From assembly GCA_031216445.1 (NCBI GenBank), contig CM062209.1, positions 27,705,501-27,769,500 of the forward strand: a stretch of DNA of 64,000 nt, written 5' to 3'. Of this stretch, positions 1-13,000 are shown piece after piece (positions within the stretch are counted from its first letter, which is position 1; every line of letters starts with the position of its first letter). The notes beneath the pieces were generated by a model that saw only the letters and a program-made list of their open reading frames with translations, was not told where the DNA came from and did not search any database. Made by a program: the position numbers and the translations under genes. Origin of the DNA: Lateolabrax maculatus. Taxonomy: Eukaryota > Chordata > Actinopteri > Acropomatiformes > Lateolabracidae.

Positions 1-174
1 TTTTTGCAGCCCATACTTGTACTCTAAATTTTACATGTATATTATTTTTGTTATTAATGTCATATTATTTTTGTAAAAATCTCTATAATTTTGGAAATCT
101 GCAATGTATATGGTCATGATTGGGATACATTCTTTGGAATAAAAAGAATTATCAAGAAAAAAGTTTAAAAAAAA

Positions 175-690
175 AGACGACCGTTTAGGATTTAGGTTCA
201 ACCACACAGGATTAAATAAAACATTGTTTCTGTTAGGGAAAAGTGAATCAGATGAGTGCTCTCAGTGTAACATTACAGAGAATACGGAACATATGTTCAT
301 TGTCAAAAGTATAGGGAAGAAAGGACAAGATTAGCTAAAAAAAAAATTAGACCTGGTGGCTATTCTGGGAACAACAGGAGGTGGTCCAGAGACTGGCCAG
401 AGGCTGTGGAATAGCGTATTTAAAGGATATAGAATTAATATCATAGAATTGAATGAGTGGTGTTTTTTCTTTCGTTTTTCTTTAATTATTATTAATAATA
501 TAATTGAATTATTACTTACTTTATTTACCTAAGGTTGTAGAGTAGTCCAGGGACACTAGCTCATACTACATACTCCGGTACAGTAGGTGGCGGTATGCAC
601 CGTGTCAGTAATGGTTGCAACCCACAATAAAAGTAAAAGAAGAAGAACACTCGCAAACCAAAAGAAGAAGAAGAGGAAGAAGAAGAAGAA
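175..690 (+). mobile_element. 3' end of a degenerate LINE (non-LTR retrotransposon)
   Basis: Read from about 175, one frame gives a Gly-Leu-Asn-x-Thr-Leu segment followed by a Cys-x2-Cys and His cluster. This is the pattern at the C-terminus of the reverse transcriptase polyprotein in fish LINEs. The frame closes at a stop near 331. After an AT-rich stretch comes a short 'gtaggtggcggtatgc' block, an aataaa at 628-633, and then an (AGA/GAA)-rich tract from about 638 to 692. I read this as the element's 3' UTR and tail. The 5' part is absent from the window. Family assignment is by recall of the motif only. The vps8 start codon lies just downstream, so this tail may form part of the vps8 promoter or leader. 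Confidence 0.6.
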
Positions 691-739
691 GAACGGCCGA
701 GAGACGCGGACGAGCTTCTCAGTCCTTGCGTACCCAGAA

Positions 740-3700
740 ATGTCGGAGTCTCCGGACGCCCGCAGCCTGCTCTCCGCCTCCTCCCAGCTCAACCTGATGG
801 AGGTGGACGCGGTGAGAGACTCTGTCCTTATTCTAATGTCATGGCGACGGAAGACTTGAGGGAACCAGCTGCGCGCTGCCGCAGGAGTCTGTTGTGTTCC
901 CTCGGTGTATCCGCACAGTGGCTCTAAATTCTGCTCTTCCACCATACATTTCCCTGAGTCCGGAGGAGAAACACGCTGTAGTCCATACATTAGCTCATGA
1001 CGGGTCCTAATGAAGCCAAGCCGCACATGTGTGATTCTAGAAGACTGGTGACATTCTGTGCTGTTATATGATTTAATTAGATGGCCAACAGCCTTATAGA
1101 CACTAGCTTAATTTGAAACCGCTAATGTTGTTATTAAAGGGTGAGCTTTGTGACTCTATCAACGGTGTATGAATGAACAGACTGGTCTGTTACACTGTCC
1201 AAAAGCTTCAACGACATCACGTGATTATTATTTTCAAAACAAAGCGTCAGGAAACATTTCTGCTATCAAGACATGTTGGCATTAGCTGTGCCTCAGACAG
1301 TCCGTTAATAATGTGTTCCCTTCCAGTAATGTTCAGGAAATTAAAAAGTAACCGGAGCTTGAATGTGGCAACCTGCCGTCCGTGGTGCGTTCAGGCGCCG
1401 TCACTTGACTTCCCGTTGTGTTTCACCTCCTACACGCCCAAAGTACAGCGTTGAAGCGATCAAGGCGGTTGTTGTTTGCAAGACATTTGCAGGATATTGT
1501 GTGTTATACATTGGACATGATTCTTAACACATGATAATTTAGGTTCATGTACATGCTAACTGTAATTACCAGTACGACTTTTACAGTCAGAGTTAACCTA
1601 AAATGTGTTCACTGGCCATGGCAGCATTTCCCAAAAGCCTCTGTGCTCCATGGTCCTTCACCACAGATGTTTTCACTTATGTTACCTCATCTGAGGCTGT
1701 ATTCACCACCGATCTTATCTCACCACTAGGGGTCCTCTTAAATTGCATGACAACTGCCTTTTTCCAGTGTGCAAGACGTGACATTGCCATCTCCCCATTC
1801 TCTTTAAGGTCCTGTAACTTACACCTGGATCCATCTTAGTGGTACATGCAGTTTGGTGACATCACGTAAGACTCAACATAGTCCTGCCCAGCTTCACCAC
1901 AAGCTGATGTCTAATCAGCCAGAATAACTAAAAAGATGTGTACATCCAAGAAGCATTAAGATGAATTGAAATTCTAGCCAGATGTTGAGAAAGGTGTAAA
2001 TGCATCCGTCTCTCTGACACATATGTAAGATATTTGTGACAATTCCGTGTCCAGCTACGTTATCAGCCTACATGGAGTGCTGATTTTGGGTGAAGCCGGG
2101 ACGAACCAGTGCATGGTGGGATCATTTTATTAATGAAGTTGTGGTTCCTGAGGAATGACGAGAAAACTTTTGACAGTATGCATGGTTATCAAATGTTCAT
2201 TCAGACGTTTGAATGCAGGGTTCGGTGATTCAGTGCTGTTCTGGCTCTGTTGCTTTGGTCTAAATCTGTGAGATAACCACACCCCATTCATTTGATTATA
2301 AGAGCTGAAAATAAAAAGCAGGAAAATGAATGTGGCATTAGGAAAAAAAGGTCCATGAAATAAATAAAAGTAGTCCTTTTTTAAAAATAAAAACGTATTT
2401 ATTTATTTACTGAACTAGATTGATGCATTTATGTTTATATTTATTTATATACATTTATATGTATTGCCTCATTCATTTATTTGTTGCATAGCCATATTTA
2501 TTTATTTAATATTGACTATAATGGCATTCCATACTCATCAGGGTCAATCACACTCACAGACTATAAGCACGTGCATCAATCACACTTGATCATTTTCATA
2601 GCAGCATTCTGCTCCCTTATCTCCCCATTAATCACTTGATGAATAAACACTGTGTCAGAGATAATAGCAATGAAAAGCAAGTAAACAAACCTCCACCAAG
2701 AAAATAAAAAATCAAGAAAAGACAAAATAAAGCAAAACCCAATTGAAAATAAAATAACAAGGATGAGAGAAAAATACTGTAAAACTCTCAGAAATGATGG
2801 CAGATTAATGAGTACCTCCTGCCTACTCGTAGAAGATCTTCATAAGCAGGACGTTTTTATTCTTTTATTTCATTTAATTGCATCTTTTAGCCTGTACTGT
2901 ATCATTACCACTGATTTAGGAGTAGGCCTAACCTAATACAACCGTCTGTTTATCGGGTAAAGCCTATAAAAGTGGCAGAAGAGCAGACATGTGGGATGCA
3001 GTTCTTCTAAAATGAAATCTCTTCACTGATTTACATTTGACAGTGTCGGTTGCCATGGTCCTACTGCTCCAAAAACAACAGGTTTGAACTTGAATAGGAT
3101 CAGACAGGCTGAAAATTCAAGTCAACAATCCATGGTCCCTTAGTCCTTCAACATAGTCTCAATCAGTGACAGCTATCTCTCTTGATAATAAGTCTTTAAG
3201 AAATTGTTCTTGGCTAAAGCATCCAGGTTTCCATGTTTTCCAGTCAAACTGAAACCTAACCTGTACATTTACTACTACTAGACAACTTTGTTTTCTTTTT
3301 TTCTGCTCTAAGCCACCATCACTCTCTCTCTTGCTTGACCACACACTCACTACACTGTTCCTTAAAGGAGCTACGCTACTCTTGTAACATCATGTTTCCA
3401 TCCATGCATTTTAATGCAAATTTTCTTAGTAGAAAAGCTGGATGGAAGTGTCATAATTAGGCAAAAACCTCCACAGTATAATTTTTAAACCTTTTTACAG
3501 CTTTACATTTACAGTTTTTTTTGTTGTAAATAATAATATAGCAAATATTATCTGACAGGTCAGCTGTTTGATAAACTGGGTTTAAACATACTGAAACGGG
3601 CAGCAAAGGTCTCTCTGTAAATGATCTCCAGCATAACTTTCCCCAGAGCTGTCAAACACACTGCTGCCTCCGTAGGTGAGACTTTCCCTCTCTTGCTATG

Positions 3701-6226
3701 AATCAAGAGACCCGTTATTGGCATAGTCAACATCTGTCTTCAGAAAGCAACAGATATGGTCACATATGAGCTGAAACCAAACAACCAAAAGAAGAATTGC
3801 AGCAAGGCCTAGACAGCCAATATCTTATTTTCATGTTTTTTTTCCTGACATTGGAACTTTGTGCTCATACAGTTTATTTGCCTCAACCCAGCTGATGGAA
3901 ATGTACCTAATTTACTTTCTATTTGTTGCAACATTTTTAACATTGGATTAAAATGCCCTTGATTGCGGAATCTTAACTATAAGGCAAAATTGTAGCAGTC
4001 AGATCAATAATTATCATGACAGGTCTGCTGCCAGGTGGAAATACTAGAAGCATGGATTAATATCAACCTCAGAGCTTCACAGCTCCGCTCAGCTCAGGCA
4101 AGCTCACTCGTTACTTCCAAATCCAAGTGGTTGGTAAACAATCATTTTTTCCTATTGGAAGTCTTGAGTTTGTGTGTATTTAAAGAATGGCCACTTAAGT
4201 AGTACTTGCATAGTGCTGAAGAGTGGTTTCTGGTTAATTTGGCGTGAAACACATAAAGGACATGCTGCCAGACAGACAGATAAAGGAGATTCAAGTATCC
4301 CACAAAGAAAGCACAGAGAGACTAATACTGCTTTCTAACTCGCTGTGTTTTTGTTCTACTTCGGTTCTCAGATCGACGATAAGGAGTTTGACATTCCCCA
4401 AGTGGACACACCTCCCACACTGGAGAGTATCCTTAATGAGGTAAAGTACATGTTACTCTTTGACTACTACATTGTAATGTACGGCATCACACAATTTCAG
4501 CAGTATAACGAGTATAACAGTATAACTTATATATGATAATATATTAATCAGCTCTGAGAAACTGCTCCACTTCTCGTGCATTATTATATATGTGTGTGTA
4601 TATATGTATGTATAAGTGTATGTATATGTGTATGTGTATATATGTATGTATGTATATGTGTGTGTGCGTGTGTATGTATATATATATACACGTATATATA
4701 TACACGTATATATTTGTATACATACATACATACATACATACATACATACATACATACATACACAATTACCTACGGAAACATGTATTAAGTGCAGCAAACC
4801 TTGAAATGATCACTGCCCACAACAACTTCTGACCACCCAGCCACACGATCCAGACCAAATGCCACCGCAAGCTGTGTGACCCCCCGAGGATGAACAATAA
4901 AAACAGCTCCATCACTTCATGTTGTTCCAAAGATATAACAAACTAGTTTTAAGCTAGGTTTTCTCCTTGAAACTGGTTTTGGAGGTCTGTTTTCACCTCA
5001 GGAAAAAGCAAAAAAAAAAAATAACAACAACAACCCCTAACTGCACTGATAGAAAATAGGTAATTATATGTTGTGCTTACCCTGTTCATCGTCGAAAAAC
5101 CACATTCACAGGTCACACTGTAAACGGGGATAGCCTAACTAGTGCAATGCCCACAAGAACGCTCAGGCAGGGGTAGAGGTTGGCCCACTCATCAGACTCG
5201 CCTGCCAGCAGACTCATGATCTCCTGGTTCTTGTTATTGAAACAACATTTGGATTACCATGGCATAATGGTGTTGTGTGTGTTGTGAACCATAGTTGATT
5301 GTAGTCACAATCAGCTTAATTCACCCACCTTGAATGCTCCAGTAAGGACGTGATTCTTAAATGAGGACCACTCCTGCATCACTTTGTTTTCATGTTGGGG
5401 GTAAAATTTCAAGTGTGTCCAGATCATGGAACCACCGGTCCAGGTGTGTGTCCATGCCATCTTTTTTGGAACAGCCTACACCCACCTTTACTACATACAT
5501 TCAGGGCCAGGCCATAGAGTCTCTTAAGGAGAACAAATAATAATAATACAAATAATAACATTTTATTTGAAGAGGAAGGGGAACATTCATTAGTTTTAAA
5601 CTTATGCATTTACCTCTCGCTGGAATCTGGCTCGCTGCTCCTCTCTTGGCACTTCTTGGACATCCCGTCCTCTCCTATGCCTGTCCTCCTTGTGCTGTAT
5701 GTTAAAGGCTCCAAGTCCTTGGGTATCATCGAGGTCCTGAAGGAGGCGAGCCAGGAATGGTCCAGGGAGTTGAGTCTGTCCATTGTCTTTGATGCTTCTT
5801 AAGTCTGATTTGTAACAGGTTTGCCCAGAGGCGAATAAACATGATCGTTGTTGTTTTGAACTTTATTCTTAAAAAAATCCAATGTAAGTGAGATTACTTT
5901 ATCCAATTTGCATTTTCTTTTGTTCATTTCGTTAAATTTACACTTTTTTTACTTCAAAATATTTTTCATGTTTTAGTTTGGTTTATTTCGAAGAGCAGCG
6001 GGAAGTAATTGATTAACAGTAACTTGCTACTGATGGATAGGAGAGCTGTAGCTGAGGTGTGTTGGTTTTGTTGTCCTGTGTGTCTGCAGCTGGAGGATGA
6101 GGAGGAACCTTTTGTGTTGGAGGACACCTGCGTGCTGAACACAGACAACATGGATGCTCACTCCTGTGACACGTCCTCTCTGGCCAGCTCTGATAGTGGA
6201 GATCCAGCACATCTCAAACGGCATGA

Positions 6227-6281
<55 letters not shown>

Positions 6282-6964
6282 AAGTCTTATTTGCCTTGTA
6301 TGGTGCTTACCTTTGCAGATGGTATTTAATTATACATCAAAATGTAGAAAAATAGTTTGTTTTACATAACTGCCTAAACTATGTAAAAAGTTGGATAGCA
6401 GATCATTTCCGACAGCTTAACGCTGTAGTATGCTGCATGCTTATTTCTCGCACAACCAGCCTTGTCCCTAAGATGATCAACATCTTAGATTCACTTTCCT
6501 ATTCTGTTAAATCTTCCTACGAAGTCTAGGTGTCAATAGGGACCACACTCTGACTGTTGACCAACATGTTAACTGAGGAATATTGTGAAATTCAGGCGTA
6601 TTGTGTCTCAATCTGAGAGGGAGATGATTATTTCAGCTTTTTTGATTTGGTCCCATCTCCACGGTTTCCCTCTTCACCTGTCTTAGCAAAACATGTTGCT
6701 CACAAATGTGACTCCAGTCTTGATTTCTCCTACTGCTGCAGTAGTTTGGTCAAAGAGAAATCAAGACTGGAGTCACATTTGTGATGATCTGGTCAAAAGC
6801 TTAGCAGCAGTTTGCCAACCAGCCAAACAGACAACACAAACACTCACTATAACTTACTTTTCATGCATACCTTCTACTGTATATATTGAAAAAGTCTTCT
6901 TTGTATGTGTTTGATATGTGTACATGTGTACCTGTACCTGTATCTGTATCTGTATGTGGACATG

Positions 6965-7010
<46 letters not shown>

Positions 7011-10000
7011 GGAAGAGGAGGACAGTGGATTTGAACGCGACAGTTCATGGGTCTGTTCTCCGACACAGCCTGCTGAAGGGCATCTCTGCACAGATTGTCT
7101 CCGCTGCTGTAAGACTAGCACACACACACACACAAAGAGGTTTACATCAGTCTTTGATGTCCAACACAGAGAAAAAGACTGTCTTGTTTTTTGTTTTGAG
7201 TCCTTGAGTGTGAACCAAATGAAATGAGAAAACATCCCAAAAAATCAGTGCTTATGAATAATCATCGTCAGGGTGTGAGGAGGACTATTTTTGTTAGTTA
7301 ATTTAGGAAATCAGAAAGACTCCCAGGTGTCATTAGTGTTAAGATGCTAAAAGTGCATTTTGTTTTTCATTGTAGTTGATCACATAATTCATGTTTGTTT
7401 CTGACTATCTTTCTGCTTCTCTTGTCAGACAACAGCACACCATTACAATGACAGGCTCTTAACATACTAACTGGTTCACTGAAGCTAATGGTAACCTTCT
7501 GGCTTGAGTGACTTGAGTCACTCGGTCGATGCAGATGGCCGCCCACCCAGAGCCTGGTTCTGCTCGAGGTTTCTACCTGTTAAAAGGGAGTTTTTCCTCG
7601 CCACTGTCGCCAAGTGCTGCTCATGGTGGGAGCTGTTGGGTCTCTGTAAATAATATTTTAAAGAGTATGGTCTAGACCTACTCTATGTGAAAGCGTCTTG
7701 AGATAACTTTTGCTATGATTTGGCGCTATACAAATAAAATTGACTTGACTTGACTTGATCAAAACACTGGATCCAGCTGCCAGACAGCAATGATCTGTCA
7801 CTGACAGGGTTTTTTTTTGGTTTGGAAAGATGATCATCTTTTATGTTCCTTCCTGCACTAGTTCTTTTGCAGGTTTTGCTGCTAAAACTGATTTTATTTG
7901 GAGGATTAGAGGTTACAGAAGTCTGTACTTAAGTAGGAGCATCAGAACTTTACATTTATTTCATTAGAATAATGCATTGAAGATGCTATTCAACCATAAT
8001 AAAAACATTTTTTATCTTTTCCTCAGGACAAAGTTGATGCTGGCCTGCCAACTGCTATAGTGAGTATTAGTTTATTTAACTATGAATTCAACTGAACAAA
8101 GAGATGATGTTAGTTTAGAAGAACATTTGGTAACTCACTTTAATTAATATGATTTATTTTTCTGATGTAGCCAAATGGGAATATCTCTGCATCTGGTTCT
8201 ACAACCCTGTGTTGTAAAATGACAATAAATTAACCATGTATCCTCTCATGATGCATTTTAGCAATTTCATAATTCCAAAAGTGGCTGTATACTAGAGACA
8301 TGGGAAATAAATGGAAGTTAAAGCTTCTGCTTTTAGCATTTTGCCATTATCAATAGATCATAGTAGACAGGCAGTCAGAAAACGAAGGGAGAGAGAGGGG
8401 TATGACATGGAACCCTAGCCCACAGTCAAGGTTTTTGCGTTTATTTAAATCCATATGATAATTTCTATCAACTACAAACAATACTGTAGGCTCAAGTGTG
8501 GAAAATAGTGAGAAAGATAGAGAGAGAAGAGAAAGAAGCAGGTTATCATAGTTTATGAAAATGCAGCATAATAAAAAAATTGCTACTGAAAAACTGTTCA
8601 AACCATCATTATTATAAAGTACAGCACAGGTGGGTCTTTGTTTGTGCTCTTGGATTTCGTGAGTTGCTGGTGGAGGCACAAATACCGATGATGTTGTTTT
8701 ATGGTGTTTTTTCTTTGTGTTCAGACAGTGGCGGGTGTGATTGCTGTGGGAACTTCTCATGGTCTCGCTCTGGTCTTTGGTGAGTCTAAACATGATTTCC
8801 CTCCTTACTGTATATTCACACAGTGGTGCAAAGGATATTTTAAGTGTAGTTACCAATTATTTCATATTAAAACACGTTGACATGGGCTGCTCTTATAAAT
8901 TGAATTAAAGATATTTTTTACCAGGGTGTCCTGGTGCGTCAGTGGTTAAGACACATAGCACATACTGTGACCGCAGTTTGTTCGATGTGTCAAGGATTAC
9001 AGCTTTGAGTCTGAATGAAACTCCTCTACCTGGACTTGGGTAGTTGCAGACCTTCACCAGCTCTGTGACAGCCACAGACTTGGCTGCAAGCCTTTCACTG
9101 TGAAACATCTTCACAGCATAATTTCAGCTGGTGATGTTGTTCTTGATGAGCATGCAGAAAATGCCATATTTCTTTATAGATGGTGTGGGCTTCTTATTTA
9201 GAGGCTCTTTATCTAACATTAGCAATATTATTAATTATTATTTTAAGATTAAAAAGCTTTATTTAACAAAGTCATATAAATGCATAACATTCCCAAAACA
9301 ATGAGCCTCTTCTGTGAAAAACTGGTAGATGGTATGTTCTCTTTAACAGAATGATCATGGATGTATGGGTACAAAACAAGTCCAATTATTTTGGGACAAA
9401 GTTATTTATTAAGTTTCCCTTTTTTCTTGTGGCTTCTTTACATATTGTGTGATCTGCTGAAACCTGCCTACAAAGGCAGAGTGAGAAAACAGTGGCGAAA
9501 GTGAATGTACACAACAAAAAAAGTCTCTCACTACATTATACATACACCCATACACAAACTCATATTGACCGTAGCCTGAGCAAATGCTCCCTCTAGTGTC
9601 TGTCCTTCTCATAGACATCTAAACATAGACTTACTGTATGTGCTGTATGTAGACACAAGCCTGCCTACATGTCAAGAGTCTTCTTAGACCATTGTCCAGT
9701 TCCATGGATCTGAGGGGGTAAAAGAAGTGTGGGTTTCCTCCCACAGTCCAAAGACGTGTTTAATTGGTGACTCGAGACTGTCCGTCTCTGTGTGTCAGCC
9801 CTGTGACAGAGTGGAGACCTGTCCAAGGTCACACCAATGTCCAATGCATGCACTTTATTGTTTACACACCACACTACACAACTGATGCTGAGAGGAGACT
9901 GCAGACAGGCTATATAAGGGGACAGTCTGTTGGGGGCTTAAACTGCTGTTGTATGTTGTTTGTATATGTAAAACTTATTGTTGAGGTAAATACTGTCCAG

Positions 10001-13000
10001 ACATTCCTGCCATGCTAGTCCTCACTGACATCCTCTCTCAAAAGTAGGGTTGCAGCGGTATACTATGGTGTGAAAATACCATGTACATTTGCTTATCTAC
10101 AGAATTGAATTCTACCGTATTAGTGATATTAAAAATGCAGCCTGACGGAAAATCTCCCCTGCTCTGTTTCAAAGTTCGTCTCTGTCAAGACATAATATTT
10201 TGTGAAATTATAATAAATCATTTTTTTTCTGTGTCATTGTAACTGATAACCGATGTATCAGTTACATCAGTTATCAGATGTAACTGACAACAGTAATTGT
10301 GTTTTACCATATACCATAAAACCATCATATTTTTTGAAACGGTTATTGCACTTTACCGTTGCAACCCTAAAGGACACTATTCAAACATTCTAGGAATCTC
10401 TCCAAAGAAAGCTGTGAAGCAGATTATGTTTTCTCAATGAAAAGCTAAAACTAATGTAAATTGCTTCTCTAATTTTAATGTGTTTAAAGTGTGTACTGTA
10501 AGTTGAACAACATAGGCAAACATAATTGTTGAATTAAAAAAATATTGGATGATAAAATGACTTATAGGGTGCTTATGACATGTGGTGTTGATTACATGAC
10601 ATTGAAATCAACTACAATATCATTTAATTATTATAATCAAATTCATATAATAAAAATATGATGATAGATCAATCCCTCAGTAGGTGTCTGGTCTAGGGCA
10701 CCAAACTGTCCAGGAAAGGCCCTGTATCAACTAGATCTCTCCGTGTCAGAGTGAGCACACTAAAGGTGTAATCAGTTTAATTCAAGTGAATTATGAAGCC
10801 ACATTAAATCTGCATTCACTGTTTGTAAGAAAATGATAACAAATTCAATTCAGATAAAGTTGAATTGTATCTAGATGAAGAAGAAGATGTCCAAATACAA
10901 AGAGGACAGGATTTGATAGACACATACAAGTCTCGTATTTTATTTGTAGTCAGACATCAACGTTTGAAAATTGCACCTGAAATAACCAATCTATTGTGCA
11001 ATCATCTGCACTCATACATGAAGTATATTGATTAATGAGTACCACTTCAGCTAGTGACCAACTTTTTTAGTTGATTGAGCTCCACACATATTGAAGTATT
11101 TTATTGATTATACTGTGATCATCTCATATGGCCCACATGACAACAGTAGGACTTTTCTTCTTTTGATTTAATACATGCCAGGATCACTGATGTCCACCCT
11201 CAGGACTGCTTCACCTGAGTCTGACATGGAGGCACTAGCAATAACATAATCGCCCTCATAAGAAATGCAGGAGCCGTCAGCCTTTGCTCTTACAAAATTA
11301 TTTTCACTCCCATTATACATAACGTCATAAAGATTGTAGTCACAGCTGTTTCCCCTGTCAAAGATCCCCACAGCAAACCAGTTGGAGTAGAGGTTTCGGT
11401 CGTAGGGCACAGAGAACATGACGGCCATGACGTGGCTGTAGTCGTTCAGGTCGGCGTTGTACAGGTCGTACGTGAATACGCCAACGGATCCGGTCGCTGC
11501 ACCGGTGGTCTTGTTGAACAGTGCACTGGCAGCGGAGCAGGGGCCCACCATGGGTGGTAGAGGGACCTCACAGCAGCCGCTCTCAGTGAACACCCTGAAC
11601 ATAAAGACACAACATATCAGACCATATTGTTCTCACACTGGCTGTGTATATTTTTTCTCAATTTGGTGAACATGTTTCTTAGTTTGCTTTTGGCCACGGT
11701 AGTTATGTACTGAAATCAAGAACAACATTCAAACATAAAAATCTATGGTATACATTATTTTGTCACACAGACTAGCCTACATCATTGCAAAAATGTGTGG
11801 GGGCAATGTTGTTTTAAAATATTACAAGTACAACCCAGGGAACTGGGTTTAAAATCTCACTACCTTCAGAAAAAGAAAAGTACAAAAGCAACACTTCACC
11901 TTGGATTGGCTAGAGTGTAGCAGCCAGAGCTGTTGTTAATCTCAACAGAGCAGCTGCGATGAGGCATTGTGATGAGGTGTAGATCGGCGGCAGGGGAAGA
12001 GGCTGGCTGGGAACTAGAGACAAGACGGCATCATTTCAGTTAATTCAGCATCTCTGAAGCAGAGTGACACTTTGTCAGACTGATATAAGTGTTCGTCAGA
12101 ACAGTTAGACTTTCTAGTGTGTGATGACGTCTATGCTTTTGAGGGGGATGCCTGGTGGCTTTAGTCAGAAAATAAATCACTTTAGAATTTTAGCAAAGAA
12201 AACACAATGGTGTAAGTTACAAGCTGTCTAGTTGTTAAAAAAGCCCTTGAAAAATCATTAATGGTGGGGGTGGAGGTTAGAATTACCTGTATAGTCACAA
12301 CTCACATGATTAATGGATTTTCAATTAATTTACAACAAATTGGTGTCATACTCACTCACTCAGCCCTCTGCTGCTCTCACTTCCTTCTTTTTAACACAAA
12401 TTCTTACTTCAAGTTCTTACTCTATAATTAGGTGGTTGCCTTCAGAGTTTCTGTGTATCAGGTAGCTATCAGTCATTGGTCAGCATGTTGCTTGTCATGT
12501 TTGTCACAATCAACTTTATTGTTAAAATTATAACACAATTAAAACTCCACGACTCAACAGTAAGTGGAAAAATGACTTGCAAATTTGTTGCAAAGGACCT
12601 TTCTCTCAGCACACATTTTGGCAAGTCATACGTGTATTTACATGCACTTCAGTTAGGGTTACTATTATTATTATGATTATTATGATTATTATTTTATTAT
12701 TACCAGGTTACTCGTAGAAGTGTGGATAATCAGAGAACGTGTCTACATGCACTGTAAACTGGTGTAGACATTGCATACAACTAGTAGTGAAACAATAAAT
12801 CTCTTGAAACTTTAAACGATATCACTAGTAAAGACGATCTAGAATCACTAAAGTCACATATTATGTGAATATAGTACGTACCTTTTTATGATCTACAGAG
12901 TTAAAAAAAGCCAGACCCACCAGTCTAAATGGACAGGTTGTTGGTCAGGGTTTCAGGCAGGATGTGATGGTGAAGTCACATTGCACATGAGCTGCTCACA

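Noticed and set aside
556..1026. 156-codon minus-strand open frame overlapping vps8 exon 1
   Set aside because: It reads through the GAA tract as a Phe/Leu run and is a shadow of the LINE tail and exon 1; no family features.
4680..4760. Possible CRISPR-like repeat array
   Set aside because: The units are 4-bp microsatellite repeats without spacers, and the genome is clearly eukaryotic.
4453..4797. Tyr/Thr/Ile-rich open frames on both strands
   Set aside because: They are produced by the TATG/TACA microsatellite.
6027..6278. Open frames of repeated Cys-Val or His-Thr over the (CA)n/(TG)n runs, here and near 6854-7066, 25909, 28798, 33484, 37765-38041 and 39654-40035
   Set aside because: They are translations of dinucleotide repeats; the true vps8 exons run through the same places in a different, conserved frame.
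8350..8856. 168-codon minus-strand open frame
   Set aside because: It overlaps vps8 exon 6 antisense, has Ser/Leu/Phe-rich composition and no recognisable domain or splice logic.
8924..9000. Possible tRNA gene
   Set aside because: A- and B-box-like segments exist but no complete cloverleaf or anticodon arm could be drawn; a SINE head fits better.
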